The notes: generated by a model from the sequence alone, not told the origin. Positions 17,605-26,239 are shown, numbered from the stretch's first letter. The stretch is DNA of 64,000 nt from an uncultured Collinsella sp. (GCA_959599095.1 CAUGGC010000011.1:1-64000), one strand, 5' to 3'. Made by a program: numbers and translations.

Positions 17605-17633
17605 GGGACAAATACTACTGATTATTTTGTCCC
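17605..17633. repeat. GGGACAAA-type palindromic motif, copy C
   Basis: GGGACAAAT-N-TTTTGTCCC, 29 bases, overlapping the last codons of sufU. It and its left flank TAAGATTT match copy B at 23034-23061 apart from a few bases and one insertion. In reverse orientation it also matches copy A (22990-23018) at 23 of 29 positions. Confidence 0.6.
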
Positions 17634-18049
17634 GTGAGCATGCCGTCGAGGGTGCGCCAGGCGAGCTCGGCGCATTTGACGCGGGCGGGCATGTGCGAGA
17701 TGTCCTGGAGCTGGGCGGCTTCGTCCAGGTCTTCCAGATCTTCCTCGGAGAGCTGCTCGCCGCGGATCATGGCGAGGAAGAGCTCTGCCAGGCGGTGAGC
17801 TTCCTCGACGGTCTCGCCGGTGATGAGGTCGGCCATGATGTCGGCGCTGGCCTGGCTGATGGCGCAGCCATGACCGGTAAAGGAGGCCTCCTCGATCACA
17901 CCGTTCTCGACGCGCAGCTGCAAGGTGAGCTCGTCGCCACAGCTGGGGTTGATGCCGTCGTGCTCGTGCGTGGGGGCATCCATCTCGTACTTGTAGTCGG
18001 GGTGCGAGTTGTGCTCCATAAACGTGGTGGAGGTGTACAGATTACCCAT
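17615..18049 (-). CDS. sufU: Fe-S scaffold / sulfur-transfer protein SufU
   Basis: Accepts sulfur from SufS for the SufBCD scaffold, as known for Gram-positive SufU. The 144-residue protein has the three cysteines of the family in NPSCGDELT, GHGCAISQASADIM and PARVKCAELAW, plus the Gram-positive insertion before the third (SEEDLEDLDEAAQLQ). The start at 18049 overlaps the sufS stop by 8 bases, implying translational coupling; an ATG ten codons later is an alternative. It is the last gene of the suf operon. Confidence 0.95.
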   Translation of the reverse strand: MGNLYTSTTFMEHNSHPDYKYEMDAPTHEHDGINPSCGDELTLQLRVENGVIEEASFTGHGCAISQASADIMADLITGETVEEAHRLAELFLAMIRGEQLSEEDLEDLDEAAQLQDISHMPARVKCAELAWRTLDGMLTGQNNQ

Positions 18050-19367
18050 TGAACGTGCTCCAAACGTGATGCAGGCCGGCGATGAACTTATCGATGTCGG
18101 CCTTGTCGTTGTAGAAGGCCACGCTGGCGCGGCAGCAGGCGAGGTTCTCGACGCCCAGCCAGGTGAGCAGCGGCTGCGCGCAGTGGTGACCGGCGCGGAT
18201 GCAGACGCCGTCCATGTCCATGATGCTTGCGACATCGTGCGGGTGGATGCCCTTGACGTTAAAGCTCACAACGCCGTGATGGTTGTCCCAATAGATGGAG
18301 CCGATGATCTGGACAAAGTCGAGCTGCATGAGTTCGCCCATCAGATAGTGGACGAGTGCCTGCTCGCGGGCCTGGATGTTCTCGTAGCCCACCGTGTTGA
18401 CCAGGTAATCAAGGGCGGCGCCCGTGGCGAAGATGCCGGCGGCGTCCTGCGTGCCGGCTTCGAATTTCTCGGGGACGGGTGCCCAGACGGCGTCCTGCTC
18501 GGTGACAGAGTCGATCATCTCGCCACCGGTGAGCATGGGCGGCATGGCGTTGAGCAGGTCCATCTTGCCCCACAGCACGCCGATGCCCATGGGGCCCATG
18601 GCCTTGTGCGCGCTAAAGGCAAAGAAGTCGGCTCCCAGGTCGGCCACGTTGACCGGCATGTGCGGCAGCGACTGTGCGCCGTCGACGACCAGATAACCGC
18701 CGTACTTGTGCACGAGCTTGCCGAGGTTCTTGACCGGATTCTCGACGCCCAGAACGTTAGAGACCTGACCCACGGCCAGTATCTTGGTCTTGGGACCAAC
18801 TTTGGCAAGCACTTCCTCGGTGGTGAGCTGGCCGGTCTTGGTGGGGTAGAGGTAGACGAGCTTGGCGCCGGTCTCGCGGCAGACCTGCTGCCACGGGATC
18901 AGGTTGGAGTGGTGCTCCATGATGGTGATGACGACCTCGTCACCGGGCTCGAGCACCGTGGGTGCAAAGCTCTTGGCGACCAAGTTGAGCGACTCGCTCG
19001 TGTTGCGGGTGAAGACGATCTCGTTGGCCTGGGAGGCGCCGATGAGATCGGCGATCTGCTGGCGCACCTTCGCGATAGCGTCGGTGGCCTCGACGGACAG
19101 CGAGTACAGGCCGCGCAGGGGGTTGGCGTTCATGCGCTGGTAGAAGTCGCGCTCGGCGTCGAGCACGCAGGCGGGGCGCTGCGCGGTGGCAGCGCTATCG
19201 AGGAAGGCAATCTCGGGGTGTTGCTGGAACAGCGGGAACTGCGCCTTGTAGGGGTTGGTTTCGATGTCGACGGTAGGCCAGCCGCGCGAGGCCTCATCGC
19301 TGGCGTCGAGCTCCATAGGCTCCGGTGCGGTACAGGTATCGCATTTAACGTGCTCGGTGTCGATCAT
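18042..19367 (-). CDS. sufS: Cysteine desulfurase SufS
   Basis: Group II PLP-dependent desulfurase that takes sulfur from cysteine. The 441-residue protein has the cofactor lysine in FSAHKAMGPMGIG, the RAGHHCAQPL motif and the reactive-loop cysteine in CCRASVAFYN. An N-terminal stretch of about 40 residues (with CDTCTAPEP, a CxxC) precedes the usual fold, longer than most SufS. The ATG overlaps the sufD stop by 4 bases. Confidence 0.96.
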   Translation of the reverse strand: MIDTEHVKCDTCTAPEPMELDASDEASRGWPTVDIETNPYKAQFPLFQQHPEIAFLDSAATAQRPACVLDAERDFYQRMNANPLRGLYSLSVEATDAIAKVRQQIADLIGASQANEIVFTRNTSESLNLVAKSFAPTVLEPGDEVVITIMEHHSNLIPWQQVCRETGAKLVYLYPTKTGQLTTEEVLAKVGPKTKILAVGQVSNVLGVENPVKNLGKLVHKYGGYLVVDGAQSLPHMPVNVADLGADFFAFSAHKAMGPMGIGVLWGKMDLLNAMPPMLTGGEMIDSVTEQDAVWAPVPEKFEAGTQDAAGIFATGAALDYLVNTVGYENIQAREQALVHYLMGELMQLDFVQIIGSIYWDNHHGVVSFNVKGIHPHDVASIMDMDGVCIRAGHHCAQPLLTWLGVENLACCRASVAFYNDKADIDKFIAGLHHVWSTFNG

Positions 19368-20635
19368 GCGAGCTCCTCCTCAAAGTTATCAATCAGGTTG
19401 TTGCCCAAGCGGACGACGGCGGCGCGGGTGCGCTCGTCGGTCGCGGAAAGCGCGGCGTCCTCCAGCTTGGCGCGGATGAACAGGTCCTCGGCGGCGTTTT
19501 GGTCAAGGCCGCGGCAGGCGAGGTAGAACAGCTGCTCGTCGCGGACGTGGCCGATGGTGGCGCCGTGGTTGCCGGCGACGTCGTCCTCGTCGCACAGGAT
19601 GACGGGGACGGTCTTGTTGTCGACGCCCTTGTTGGCCAGCAGCACGGTTTCGCGCTCGGTGCCGACGGCGCCCTTGCAGCCGTGCACGAGGTCGATGGTG
19701 CCGCGGTAGACCTTCTTGGACGTGCCGGTCAGCACACCGTTGGCGTCGATCTCACACTCGGTCTTGCGACCGCGGTGGCGCAGCTCGTAGTTGAAGTCGC
19801 GCACCTGCTCGCGGGCGCCCAGGTAATCGGTATCGATGGTCACCTTGGCGGTATCGCCCAGCAGGTCGCCGGCAAGGCCGGTGGCGCTGGCGCCGGCACC
19901 CAGGACAGTGTGCTGCACGTTGACGCGCGCGCCCTCGTCCAGGAACAGGCCGGTATCGTCGAGCGCGATCCAGCTATCGTCGAGCGTCTGCGTGCAGGTC
20001 ACGTTGACGGTGGCGTACTCGTGGGCACACACGCGCAGCACGGAGCCCACGACGCCCTCGCCGGTAACGGGGGAGTCCAGGGCGATCTGCAGGTCGAGCG
20101 TTGCCTGCGGGCGGGCGACGACGTCGATGGCGGCGATGACCGCGGCGGCATCGACGCCGCTCACACGCACGGTAACTGTGGCGTGCTGGTATGCGGGGAC
20201 ATCGATGACGACGCGCTTGGTAGCGTGGTCCGCCAGATAGGTGTAGGCAGCCTCGCCCATGCCGGTCTCGAAGGCCTCAGCAGGGGAGAGCTCCTCCTCG
20301 AGCATGATGGCACCGGCCTGGTAGACGGAGGTGGCGGGCACGTCGAGCTCGGTCTCGGGCGTGATGCGGGCGCGGTCGGCGGCATCACCGGGGGCGGAGG
20401 CACGGCGCTCGGGGAAGCGCTCGGCCATGGCCTCCATGGCAGTATCGAAGGCGTCGGTCGCGCCGGAGAACTGTTCGTCCAGCCCCTCGACCTCAATGGC
20501 TTCGGCAGGAGCGACGGTAAGCTCGTCCGAAAGCTCAAGCTTGGTCTGGTTCATGCGCAGCCAGCCCCAGGTGGCAGCGGGCATCGCATTGACCTGCTCA
20601 AGTGTGGTAGCAGCGTTGTTGGTTTCCTGTCTCAT
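19364..20635 (-). CDS. sufD: Fe-S assembly protein SufD
   Basis: Partner of SufB and SufC in the scaffold complex. The 423-residue product is divergent in the N-terminal half but has the SufB/SufD core: VLGAGASATGLAGDLLGD, HRGRKTECEIDANGVL, KVYRGTIDLVHGCKGA and the end NHGATIGHVRDEQLFYLACRGLDQNAAEDLF with the conserved His-Gly-Ala. Start at 20635 overlaps the sufB stop by one base (TAATG). Confidence 0.94.
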   Translation of the reverse strand: MRQETNNAATTLEQVNAMPAATWGWLRMNQTKLELSDELTVAPAEAIEVEGLDEQFSGATDAFDTAMEAMAERFPERRASAPGDAADRARITPETELDVPATSVYQAGAIMLEEELSPAEAFETGMGEAAYTYLADHATKRVVIDVPAYQHATVTVRVSGVDAAAVIAAIDVVARPQATLDLQIALDSPVTGEGVVGSVLRVCAHEYATVNVTCTQTLDDSWIALDDTGLFLDEGARVNVQHTVLGAGASATGLAGDLLGDTAKVTIDTDYLGAREQVRDFNYELRHRGRKTECEIDANGVLTGTSKKVYRGTIDLVHGCKGAVGTERETVLLANKGVDNKTVPVILCDEDDVAGNHGATIGHVRDEQLFYLACRGLDQNAAEDLFIRAKLEDAALSATDERTRAAVVRLGNNLIDNFEEELA

Positions 20636-22047
20636 TATCCGATCGCTCCTTCCATCTCGAGCTTGATCAGGTTGTTCATCTCGACGGCGTACTCCAGCGG
20701 CAGCTCCTTGGAGACCGGGTTGGCAAAGCCGTTGACGATCATGGTGCGGGCCTCTTCTTCCGAGATACCGCGGCTCATCAGGTAGAACACCTTGTCGTCG
20801 CCGATACGTCCGATGGTGGCCTCGTGGCCGATGTCGACGTTCTTGGCGCGGATGTCCATGGCCGGAATAGTGTCGGAGCGGCTCTGGTCGTCGAGCATCA
20901 GCGACTGGCAGCTCACGGTTGCCTTGGAGCCCTCGGCCTTGGGTGTCGCCACGATAGAGCTGCGGAACGTCTGGATGCCGCCGCTCTTGGAGATGCCCTT
21001 GGTCTCGACGGTTGCCGAGGTATCGGGCGCGTTGAGCACGACCTTGCAGCCGGTATCGAGGTTCTGGCCGGCGCCGGCAAAGGTAATGCCGGTAAAGCTC
21101 GAGCGGGCGCGGCGTCCGTTGAGCACGCTCATGGGGTAGAGGTAGCCCACGTGGCTGCCGAAGGATCCGCTGATCCACTCGATGTCGCCATCCTCGTCCA
21201 CGCGCGCACGCTTGGTGTTGAGGTTGTACATGTTCTTGGACCAGTTCTCGATGGTCGAGTAGCGCAGGTGCGCACGCTTGCCCACAAAGAGCTCGACGGC
21301 GCCGGCGTGGAGGTTGGCCACGTTGTACTTGGGCGCGGAGCAGCCCTCGATAAAGTGCAGGTCAGCGTCGTCCTCGACAATGATGAGCGTGTGCTCAAAC
21401 TGGCCGGCGCCCTTGGCGTTAAGGCGGAAGTAGCTCTGCAGTGGGAAATCGAGCTTGGTGCCCTTGGGCACGTAGACAAACGAGCCGCCCGACCATACGG
21501 CGCCGTGCAGGGCCGCAAACTTGTGGTCGGTGGGCGGGATGAGCGTCATAAACTTCTCGTGGATGAGCGGTTCCCACTGCGGGTCGTGCAGGGCCTCCTC
21601 GATGCCGGAGTAGACGATGCCCATCTTGGAGGCGGTGTCCTGCATGTTGTGGTAGACGAGCTCGGAGTCGTACTGCGCGCCGACGCCTGCCAGGTAGCTG
21701 CGCTCGGCCTCGGGGATGCCCAGGCGCTCAAAGGTGTTCTTGATGTCGTCGGGCACCGACTCCCAGTCGTGCTTTTGGTCGGTGTTGGGCTTGACGTAGG
21801 TGACGATGTTGTCCATGTCCAAGCCCTCGATGGAGGGGCCCCACGTCGGATCCGGGAAGCGGTTGAAAATCTCGAGGGACTTGAGGCGCAGGTCGAGCAT
21901 CCACTGCGGCTCGTCCTTCTTGGCGCTGATCTCGCGCACGATGTCGGGCGTGATGCCGGCGTCGAGGCGCTCGAATCCCTCCTCGCCATAGGTGAAGTCG
22001 TAGAGGCTGCGGTCGATGTCCGCGACCTCGGTGCGGTTCTTGGTCAT
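20635..22047 (-). CDS. sufB: Fe-S assembly protein SufB
   Basis: Core scaffold protein on which the cluster is built. The 470-residue product closely follows the family, with GVWSGGSFVYVPKG-type sequence, HFIEGCSAPKYNVANLHAG (containing the conserved Cys), YSTIENWSKNMYNLNTKRA, and the C-terminal HEATIGRIGDDKVFYLMSRG. The ATG is 12 bases after sufC. Confidence 0.97.
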   Translation of the reverse strand: MTKNRTEVADIDRSLYDFTYGEEGFERLDAGITPDIVREISAKKDEPQWMLDLRLKSLEIFNRFPDPTWGPSIEGLDMDNIVTYVKPNTDQKHDWESVPDDIKNTFERLGIPEAERSYLAGVGAQYDSELVYHNMQDTASKMGIVYSGIEEALHDPQWEPLIHEKFMTLIPPTDHKFAALHGAVWSGGSFVYVPKGTKLDFPLQSYFRLNAKGAGQFEHTLIIVEDDADLHFIEGCSAPKYNVANLHAGAVELFVGKRAHLRYSTIENWSKNMYNLNTKRARVDEDGDIEWISGSFGSHVGYLYPMSVLNGRRARSSFTGITFAGAGQNLDTGCKVVLNAPDTSATVETKGISKSGGIQTFRSSIVATPKAEGSKATVSCQSLMLDDQSRSDTIPAMDIRAKNVDIGHEATIGRIGDDKVFYLMSRGISEEEARTMIVNGFANPVSKELPLEYAVEMNNLIKLEMEGAIG

Positions 22048-22059
22048 TGCGTCGCCCCT

Positions 22060-22860
22060 TTACGCCTGCTGCTCGGCAGCAGCGGACTCGGCCTGGGCGC
22101 GCTGCTCGGCGGCCTCGCGCTCGAAGGTCTCAAAGCCGTTCTTGTCGATCCAGGGGATGAGCGAGGCATCGTCCTCGCGCACGATGTGACCCTTGACCAT
22201 AACGTGGACGCGGTCGACATCCAAGTGCTCCAAGATGCGCGTGTTGTGCGTGATGATGAGCATGGAGCCGTCGCAGCTCTTGCGGTAGGCGTCCATGCCG
22301 TGGCTGACGGTGGAAAGTGCGTCGACGTCCAAGCCTGAGTCGGTCTCGTCGAGGATGGCGAGCTTGGGCTGCAGCAGCAGAAGCTGGAGCATCTCGACCT
22401 TCTTTTTCTCGCCGCCCGAGAAACCCACGCCCAGCTCGCGGTTGAGGTAGGCGGTATCCATGTTGAGCTCGGCCGCGAGCTCCTTCACGCGGCGGCGGAA
22501 CTCCTTGCCCTTCATCTCCAGGCCGGGGCGGCCGGCGATGCTGGCGCGCAAAAAGCTCGACAGTGGCACGCCCGGAATCTCGACCGGGGCCTGGAAGCTC
22601 AGGAACAGGCCGGCGCGCGAACGCTTGTAGGTGGTGAGCTCGGTGATGTCCTGGCCGTCAAAGACGATGCGGCCGTCGTTGACCGTGTAGACGGGGTCGC
22701 CCATGACCAGGTGGCCGAGGGTGGACTTGCCGGCGCCGTTGGGTCCCATCAGCACGTGGGTCTCGCCGGCGGCGACGTTGAGGTTGACGTTGTGGAGGAT
22801 GGTCTTCTCGTCCACGGAGGCGGTCAGACCTTCGATGGAAAGCAGCGGATTTGCGCTCAT
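22060..22860 (-). CDS. sufC: Fe-S assembly ATPase SufC
   Basis: ABC-type ATPase that energises the SufBCD complex in the cytoplasm. The 266 residues include Walker A GPNGAGKST, the signature FSGGEKKK, Walker B LAILDETDSGLD and the switch His in ITHNTR. The C-terminal tail (about residues 240-266, EREAAEQRAQAESAAAEQQA) is a short charged extension. The ATG at 22860 follows GAGAGGGA; an in-frame ATG ten codons upstream lacks a good site. First gene of the operon sufCBDSU. Confidence 0.97.
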   Translation of the reverse strand: MSANPLLSIEGLTASVDEKTILHNVNLNVAAGETHVLMGPNGAGKSTLGHLVMGDPVYTVNDGRIVFDGQDITELTTYKRSRAGLFLSFQAPVEIPGVPLSSFLRASIAGRPGLEMKGKEFRRRVKELAAELNMDTAYLNRELGVGFSGGEKKKVEMLQLLLLQPKLAILDETDSGLDVDALSTVSHGMDAYRKSCDGSMLIITHNTRILEHLDVDRVHVMVKGHIVREDDASLIPWIDKNGFETFEREAAEQRAQAESAAAEQQA

Positions 22861-22928
22861 GCTGTCCCTCTCTGTATATGGTGTACTCATAGGTGTACTA
22901 AACCCTAGGAATCTTCTCGGAATAAAGT

Positions 22929-22981
22929 TACTATGGGTTCGGCGTTAGTCAAGGGAAAACCCGACTAATCCACTCGACTTT
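22929..22981 (-). promoter_or_regulatory. suf promoter with IscR-type box
   Basis: On the minus strand TTGACT (22952-22947) is followed after 16 bases by TAACTT, a plausible suf promoter. Directly upstream, 22957-22981 matches the E. coli IscR type 1 consensus (ATASYYGACTRWWWYAGTCRRSTAT) at 21 of 25 positions, reading AAACCCGACTAATCC then ACTCGACTTT on the plus strand. On the other side a TCGACT-N16-TAATAA promoter for the regulator gene would overlap the same box. Confidence 0.6.
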
Positions 22982-22989
22982 TTAGATGT

Positions 22990-23061
22990 GGGACATAATA
23001 ATCAGGTTTGTTTGCCCCGCGTGCATAAGATTTGGGACAAACACTCCTGGTATTTTGTCCC
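22990..23061 (+). repeat. GGGACAAA-type palindromic motifs, copies A and B
   Basis: Copy A (22990-23018, GGGACATAA to TTTGCCCC) and copy B (23034-23061, GGGACAAAC to TTTTGTCCC) sit in tandem just before the Rrf2 gene; both are preceded by a TTAGATGT/TAAGATTT flank. Copy C lies at the far end of the suf operon. They are either operators or dispersed hairpin repeats. Confidence 0.6.
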
Positions 23062-23082
23062 AGCAACGATGGGAGGGTAGGT

Positions 23083-23514
23083 ATGCTCATTTCTTCCAAG
23101 GGCCGCTATGCCCTCCGGCTGATGATCTATATCGCGGCGCTCGGCGACGCCGAGGGCAAGATTGCCCTGCGCGAGGTTGCCGACCGCGAGCATATCTCGC
23201 AAAAGTATTTGGAGCAGCTGGTTCGTCCGCTTATGAAGGCTGGCCTGCTTAAGAGCGTGCGCGGCAAGGGCGGCGGCTACATGATGGCCAAGGATCCCTC
23301 CGAGGTACGTGCGGGTGACATCCTGCGCGCCGTCGAGGGCAGCACGGCGCCCGTGGCGTGTGACGGCATCGACAACAGCTGCACCCGCAGCGATTTGTGC
23401 TCGACCGTCAAGTTCTGGCGCGGTCTGGACGACGTGATCGAAAAATACGTCGACGGCGTGACGTTGGCCGACCTAGCTGCCGTTCCCGAGATCAACTTTG
23501 ACATTAAACTGTAG
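23083..23514 (+). CDS. Rrf2-family transcriptional regulator, IscR-like
   Basis: The 143-residue protein has the Rrf2 winged helix (SSKGRYALRLMIYIA, then ISQKYLEQLVRPLMKAGLLKSVRGKGGGY) and three cysteines at 93, 100 and 106 (C-x6-C-x5-C), close to the C-x5-C-x5-C cluster ligands of IscR. A cluster-binding sensor of Fe-S status is therefore likely. It is divergent from sufC and shares the box described in the intergenic region. The ATG at 23083 follows GGGAGGG. Its gene is followed 8 bases later by the MNT/HEPN pair. Confidence 0.9.
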   Translation: MLISSKGRYALRLMIYIAALGDAEGKIALREVADREHISQKYLEQLVRPLMKAGLLKSVRGKGGGYMMAKDPSEVRAGDILRAVEGSTAPVACDGIDNSCTRSDLCSTVKFWRGLDDVIEKYVDGVTLADLAAVPEINFDIKL

Positions 23515-23522
23515 GGCTGCAA

Positions 23523-23810
23523 ATGGCATCTCTCGACAAGGTGTATAAGCAAATTGGAGTTTTTGCTCGGGAATGTGACGCCGAGAAGGTTGTGCTGTTT
23601 GGCTCCCGCGCTCGAGGTGACAACTTGCCTAAGAGCGATATTGACATCGCAGTAGCAGGTTGCCGGGATTTCGGCCGGTTGTCATATTTGATCGAGGAGC
23701 GTCTTGATACTCTTTTAGATGTAGATGTCGTCAATCTCGATGAGCCCTTATCGCAGCAATTGCTCGATGAAATTGCCAGGGATGGTGTGATTCTGTATGA
23801 AAAAATATGA
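23523..23810 (+). CDS. MNT-type nucleotidyltransferase (antitoxin-like)
   Basis: A 95-residue minimal nucleotidyltransferase with LFGSRARGDNLPKSDIDIAV: GS at 27-28 and Asp at 39 and 41 form the metal site. Such proteins pair with HEPN proteins; in characterised MNT/HEPN toxin-antitoxin modules the MNT enzyme adds AMP to the HEPN toxin and blocks it. It overlaps the HEPN gene by 14 bases. Confidence 0.9.
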   Translation: MASLDKVYKQIGVFARECDAEKVVLFGSRARGDNLPKSDIDIAVAGCRDFGRLSYLIEERLDTLLDVDVVNLDEPLSQQLLDEIARDGVILYEKI

Positions 23811-24216
23811 GAACTATGCCAGCGCCTTGGCGAATCTTGAGGATGCGCCCAATCAGGATCTCAACAATGATTTTGTTCAGAGTGGATTGATTAATAAGTT
23901 CAATCTTCAATTTGAACTGAGCTGGAAGCTCCTTAAGCGTCTGCTCGAGTATGAGGGCGCCACGCTTGCCGCGTCGGGGTCTCCTCGTGCCATCTTGAAG
24001 GAGTCCTACCGATTCTACGACTTTATTGATGAGGCAGCCTGGCTGGATATGCTCAGAGACCGCAATACGAACGTCCATATCTACGACAACAAGCTCGCTC
24101 AAGATTTGATTCAGCGCATCTTGAACGTCTATATTCCCGCTTTCTGTCAGTTGAGAGACGGGCTGACGAAACGTTACGGCGAGCTTCTGTTGGCGCCCGA
24201 TGACCAGTTTGTCTAA
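23797..24216 (+). CDS. HEPN / HI0074-family nucleotidyltransferase-binding protein (toxin-like)
   Basis: The 139-residue all-helical protein is of the HI0074 type (KFNLQFELSWKLLKRLLEYEG). It carries R89-N-T-N-V-H94-I-Y96, an exact RX4HXY motif, which in HepT-type toxins holds the RNase site and the tyrosine that is AMPylated. The pair may be a toxin-antitoxin unit or, as in many HI0073/HI0074 pairs, of unknown role. It is co-transcribed with the Rrf2 gene by position. Confidence 0.9.
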   Translation: MKKYENYASALANLEDAPNQDLNNDFVQSGLINKFNLQFELSWKLLKRLLEYEGATLAASGSPRAILKESYRFYDFIDEAAWLDMLRDRNTNVHIYDNKLAQDLIQRILNVYIPAFCQLRDGLTKRYGELLLAPDDQFV

Positions 24217-24344
24217 TTCCTTAAGATTTCGCGGAGGGTTGTTGCCGTTTACCGAGGGGTTGTTGTGTAACAACGGGCGAGCTGCAATACTTACTTTTAT
24301 CTTTGCAAACTGAACTTTAACTACACCAATGCAGGGAGGATCTT

Positions 24345-26171
24345 ATGCAGCCCAAGCATTCCGCGATTGTCGCGGGCCTGACGCTGGCGCTTTCGTTTGG
24401 CGCCGTAACTGCGCCCGCGCCCGCCGCCGCCGAGGAGCCCACGCCGGGCGTTGCCTCGGATGCCACCGATATCGACAAAGGTCTCTACACCCAGCAGTCC
24501 TTCTCGGGCGTGCTGAGGTCGGTCCAGGGCGTTTCGTTTGTCAACGTGACTCCCGAGATGAAGTACTTCACCAAATATGAGAGCCATGGCAACTATAACC
24601 AGGGCTTTTCGTATGGTGACGGCTACAACGCGCTGGGCTATTACCAGTTCGACCGTCGTTGGTCGCTCATTCCGTTTATGAAGCAGGTCTACAACTACAG
24701 CCCCGAAAAATACAGCATGCTCAAGGATGCGATTGATCGCGGCAGCGAGATTTCCAACACGAGCAATGCCATGTACGAGAACGGCCAGCTCACCGAGTTG
24801 GGCCGTATTGCGCAGGAGGCCTTCCAGGGCGCTTATAACACCGATCCTGTCGAGTTCTCGGCGCTTCAGGACGCTTATGCGTACAACTCGTACTATGCGG
24901 TGACCGATGCGTGGCTCAAGAGCGCTCTTGGCATTGACATCTCCGGCCGCGCCGATTGCGTCAAGGGCATGGTGTGGAGCATCACCAACATGTGCGGCAC
25001 CGGTGGCTGCAGAGACTTCTTCCGCTGGGCGAATCTTTCCAACGATATGTCCGACCGCGAGTTTGTGACGGCGCTTTCCAACAGCGTGGTCAATAACGTG
25101 GCGACCAAGTATGCAAGCCAGCCCCAGTACCACGAGGGCTGGAAGAACCGCTACCGCAACGAGCTAAAGGACTGCCTGGTCTATATCGCCGAGGACGAGG
25201 CTGCCGCTGCGAAGGACAACAAGCCCGTGCAGCCCGAGCCCACGCCGGCGCCCTCGCCGACACCTGATTCGAATGACGACTCGAGTGACGATCCCAACGA
25301 TGACAGGATGGATGCGCCCTCGACCGATGCTGACGGTAATGGCTCTGCTGGTGGCACTACCAACGACGGCTCTACCTCGAACGGCTCCGATTCGAACGGC
25401 TCTGCTGCGGGCGGTTCGCCTTCAAGCTCTGTTGGCAATACGGACAGCGACGTTTCTGGTTCGACCGACGCTGACAACTCTAACTCATCTACCGGCTCGA
25501 GTGATTCGTCCATTGGCACCAGCTCTAACAACGGCTCCGGCTCTGGCGCAACCCCTGATTCCGATGCTTCCAAGGACGACTCGAATAAGGCGCCGGACGC
25601 TCCCGTTGCTTCGCCGGACAAGAAGCCTTCTTTCTCCGTGCAGCTTGGTTCTACGCTGGGCTCTTCGCTGATGGCTGGCGTCAATAACGGCTCGGCCCAG
25701 AACAAGGGCAACTCTGATCAGGTTTTCACGGAAAAGACCGAGGCCGCAAAGGGCGACTCCAAGGACAAGGCTTCCGAGAAGACCGAATCCGATAAGGGTT
25801 CTAGCTCTGGGGAGAAGGACGACAAGTCCGCTCAGAAGAAGGACGAGGGTAAGAAGTCTGAATCTGAGGATAAGGACGAGAACAAGGGCAAGACCGAGGA
25901 CGGAAAGCAGCAGGGCGAGGACGGCGGCAAGGGCAACACCGACAACCAGAACCAAGAGCAAAATGACTCCAAGACGGTGACCACTACAACCACGACGACT
26001 ACAACGACCAAGTCATCTGGCGGTAACATGCCCAAGACGGGCGACCTTATCGTTATGGCGAGCCTTGCCAGCGCGAGCTTGGCCACGCTGGGCGCTACGT
26101 CCATCGTGAGTGGTAAGCATAAGCTCGATCAGCAGAAGAAAGCTTCTGGGGAGGACGGCTCGGAGGAGTAG
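24345..26171 (+). CDS. Sortase-anchored surface protein with lysozyme-like N-terminal region
   Basis: 608 residues. A signal peptide (1 to about 30, ending APAAA) precedes a globular domain (about 40-285) with FTKYESHGNYNQGFSYGDG and NALGYYQFDRRWSL, which resembles a lysozyme/transglycosylase-type fold with a possible catalytic Glu, but this is only a resemblance. A 250-residue Ser/Asp/Asn/Gly then Lys/Glu-rich stalk, a run of ten Thr and the sorting signal NMPKTG with a hydrophobic stretch and KHKLDQQKK tail follow. MPKTG replaces LPxTG. No sortase gene is in the window. GGGAGGA precedes the ATG. Confidence 0.82.
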   Translation: MQPKHSAIVAGLTLALSFGAVTAPAPAAAEEPTPGVASDATDIDKGLYTQQSFSGVLRSVQGVSFVNVTPEMKYFTKYESHGNYNQGFSYGDGYNALGYYQFDRRWSLIPFMKQVYNYSPEKYSMLKDAIDRGSEISNTSNAMYENGQLTELGRIAQEAFQGAYNTDPVEFSALQDAYAYNSYYAVTDAWLKSALGIDISGRADCVKGMVWSITNMCGTGGCRDFFRWANLSNDMSDREFVTALSNSVVNNVATKYASQPQYHEGWKNRYRNELKDCLVYIAEDEAAAAKDNKPVQPEPTPAPSPTPDSNDDSSDDPNDDRMDAPSTDADGNGSAGGTTNDGSTSNGSDSNGSAAGGSPSSSVGNTDSDVSGSTDADNSNSSTGSSDSSIGTSSNNGSGSGATPDSDASKDDSNKAPDAPVASPDKKPSFSVQLGSTLGSSLMAGVNNGSAQNKGNSDQVFTEKTEAAKGDSKDKASEKTESDKGSSSGEKDDKSAQKKDEGKKSESEDKDENKGKTEDGKQQGEDGGKGNTDNQNQEQNDSKTVTTTTTTTTTTKSSGGNMPKTGDLIVMASLASASLATLGATSIVSGKHKLDQQKKASGEDGSEE

Positions 26172-26204
26172 CCTCTTGGTTGCTAGATAACTAAAGAGTT
26201 GGGA

Positions 26205-26239
26205 CGGGGTCCGGTGCGAATGCATCGGGCCCCGTTTTG
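26205..26239 (+). terminator. Terminator of the surface protein gene
   Basis: A 14-bp stem (26205-26218 with 26223-26236) with loop GAAT and T4. Confidence 0.9.
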
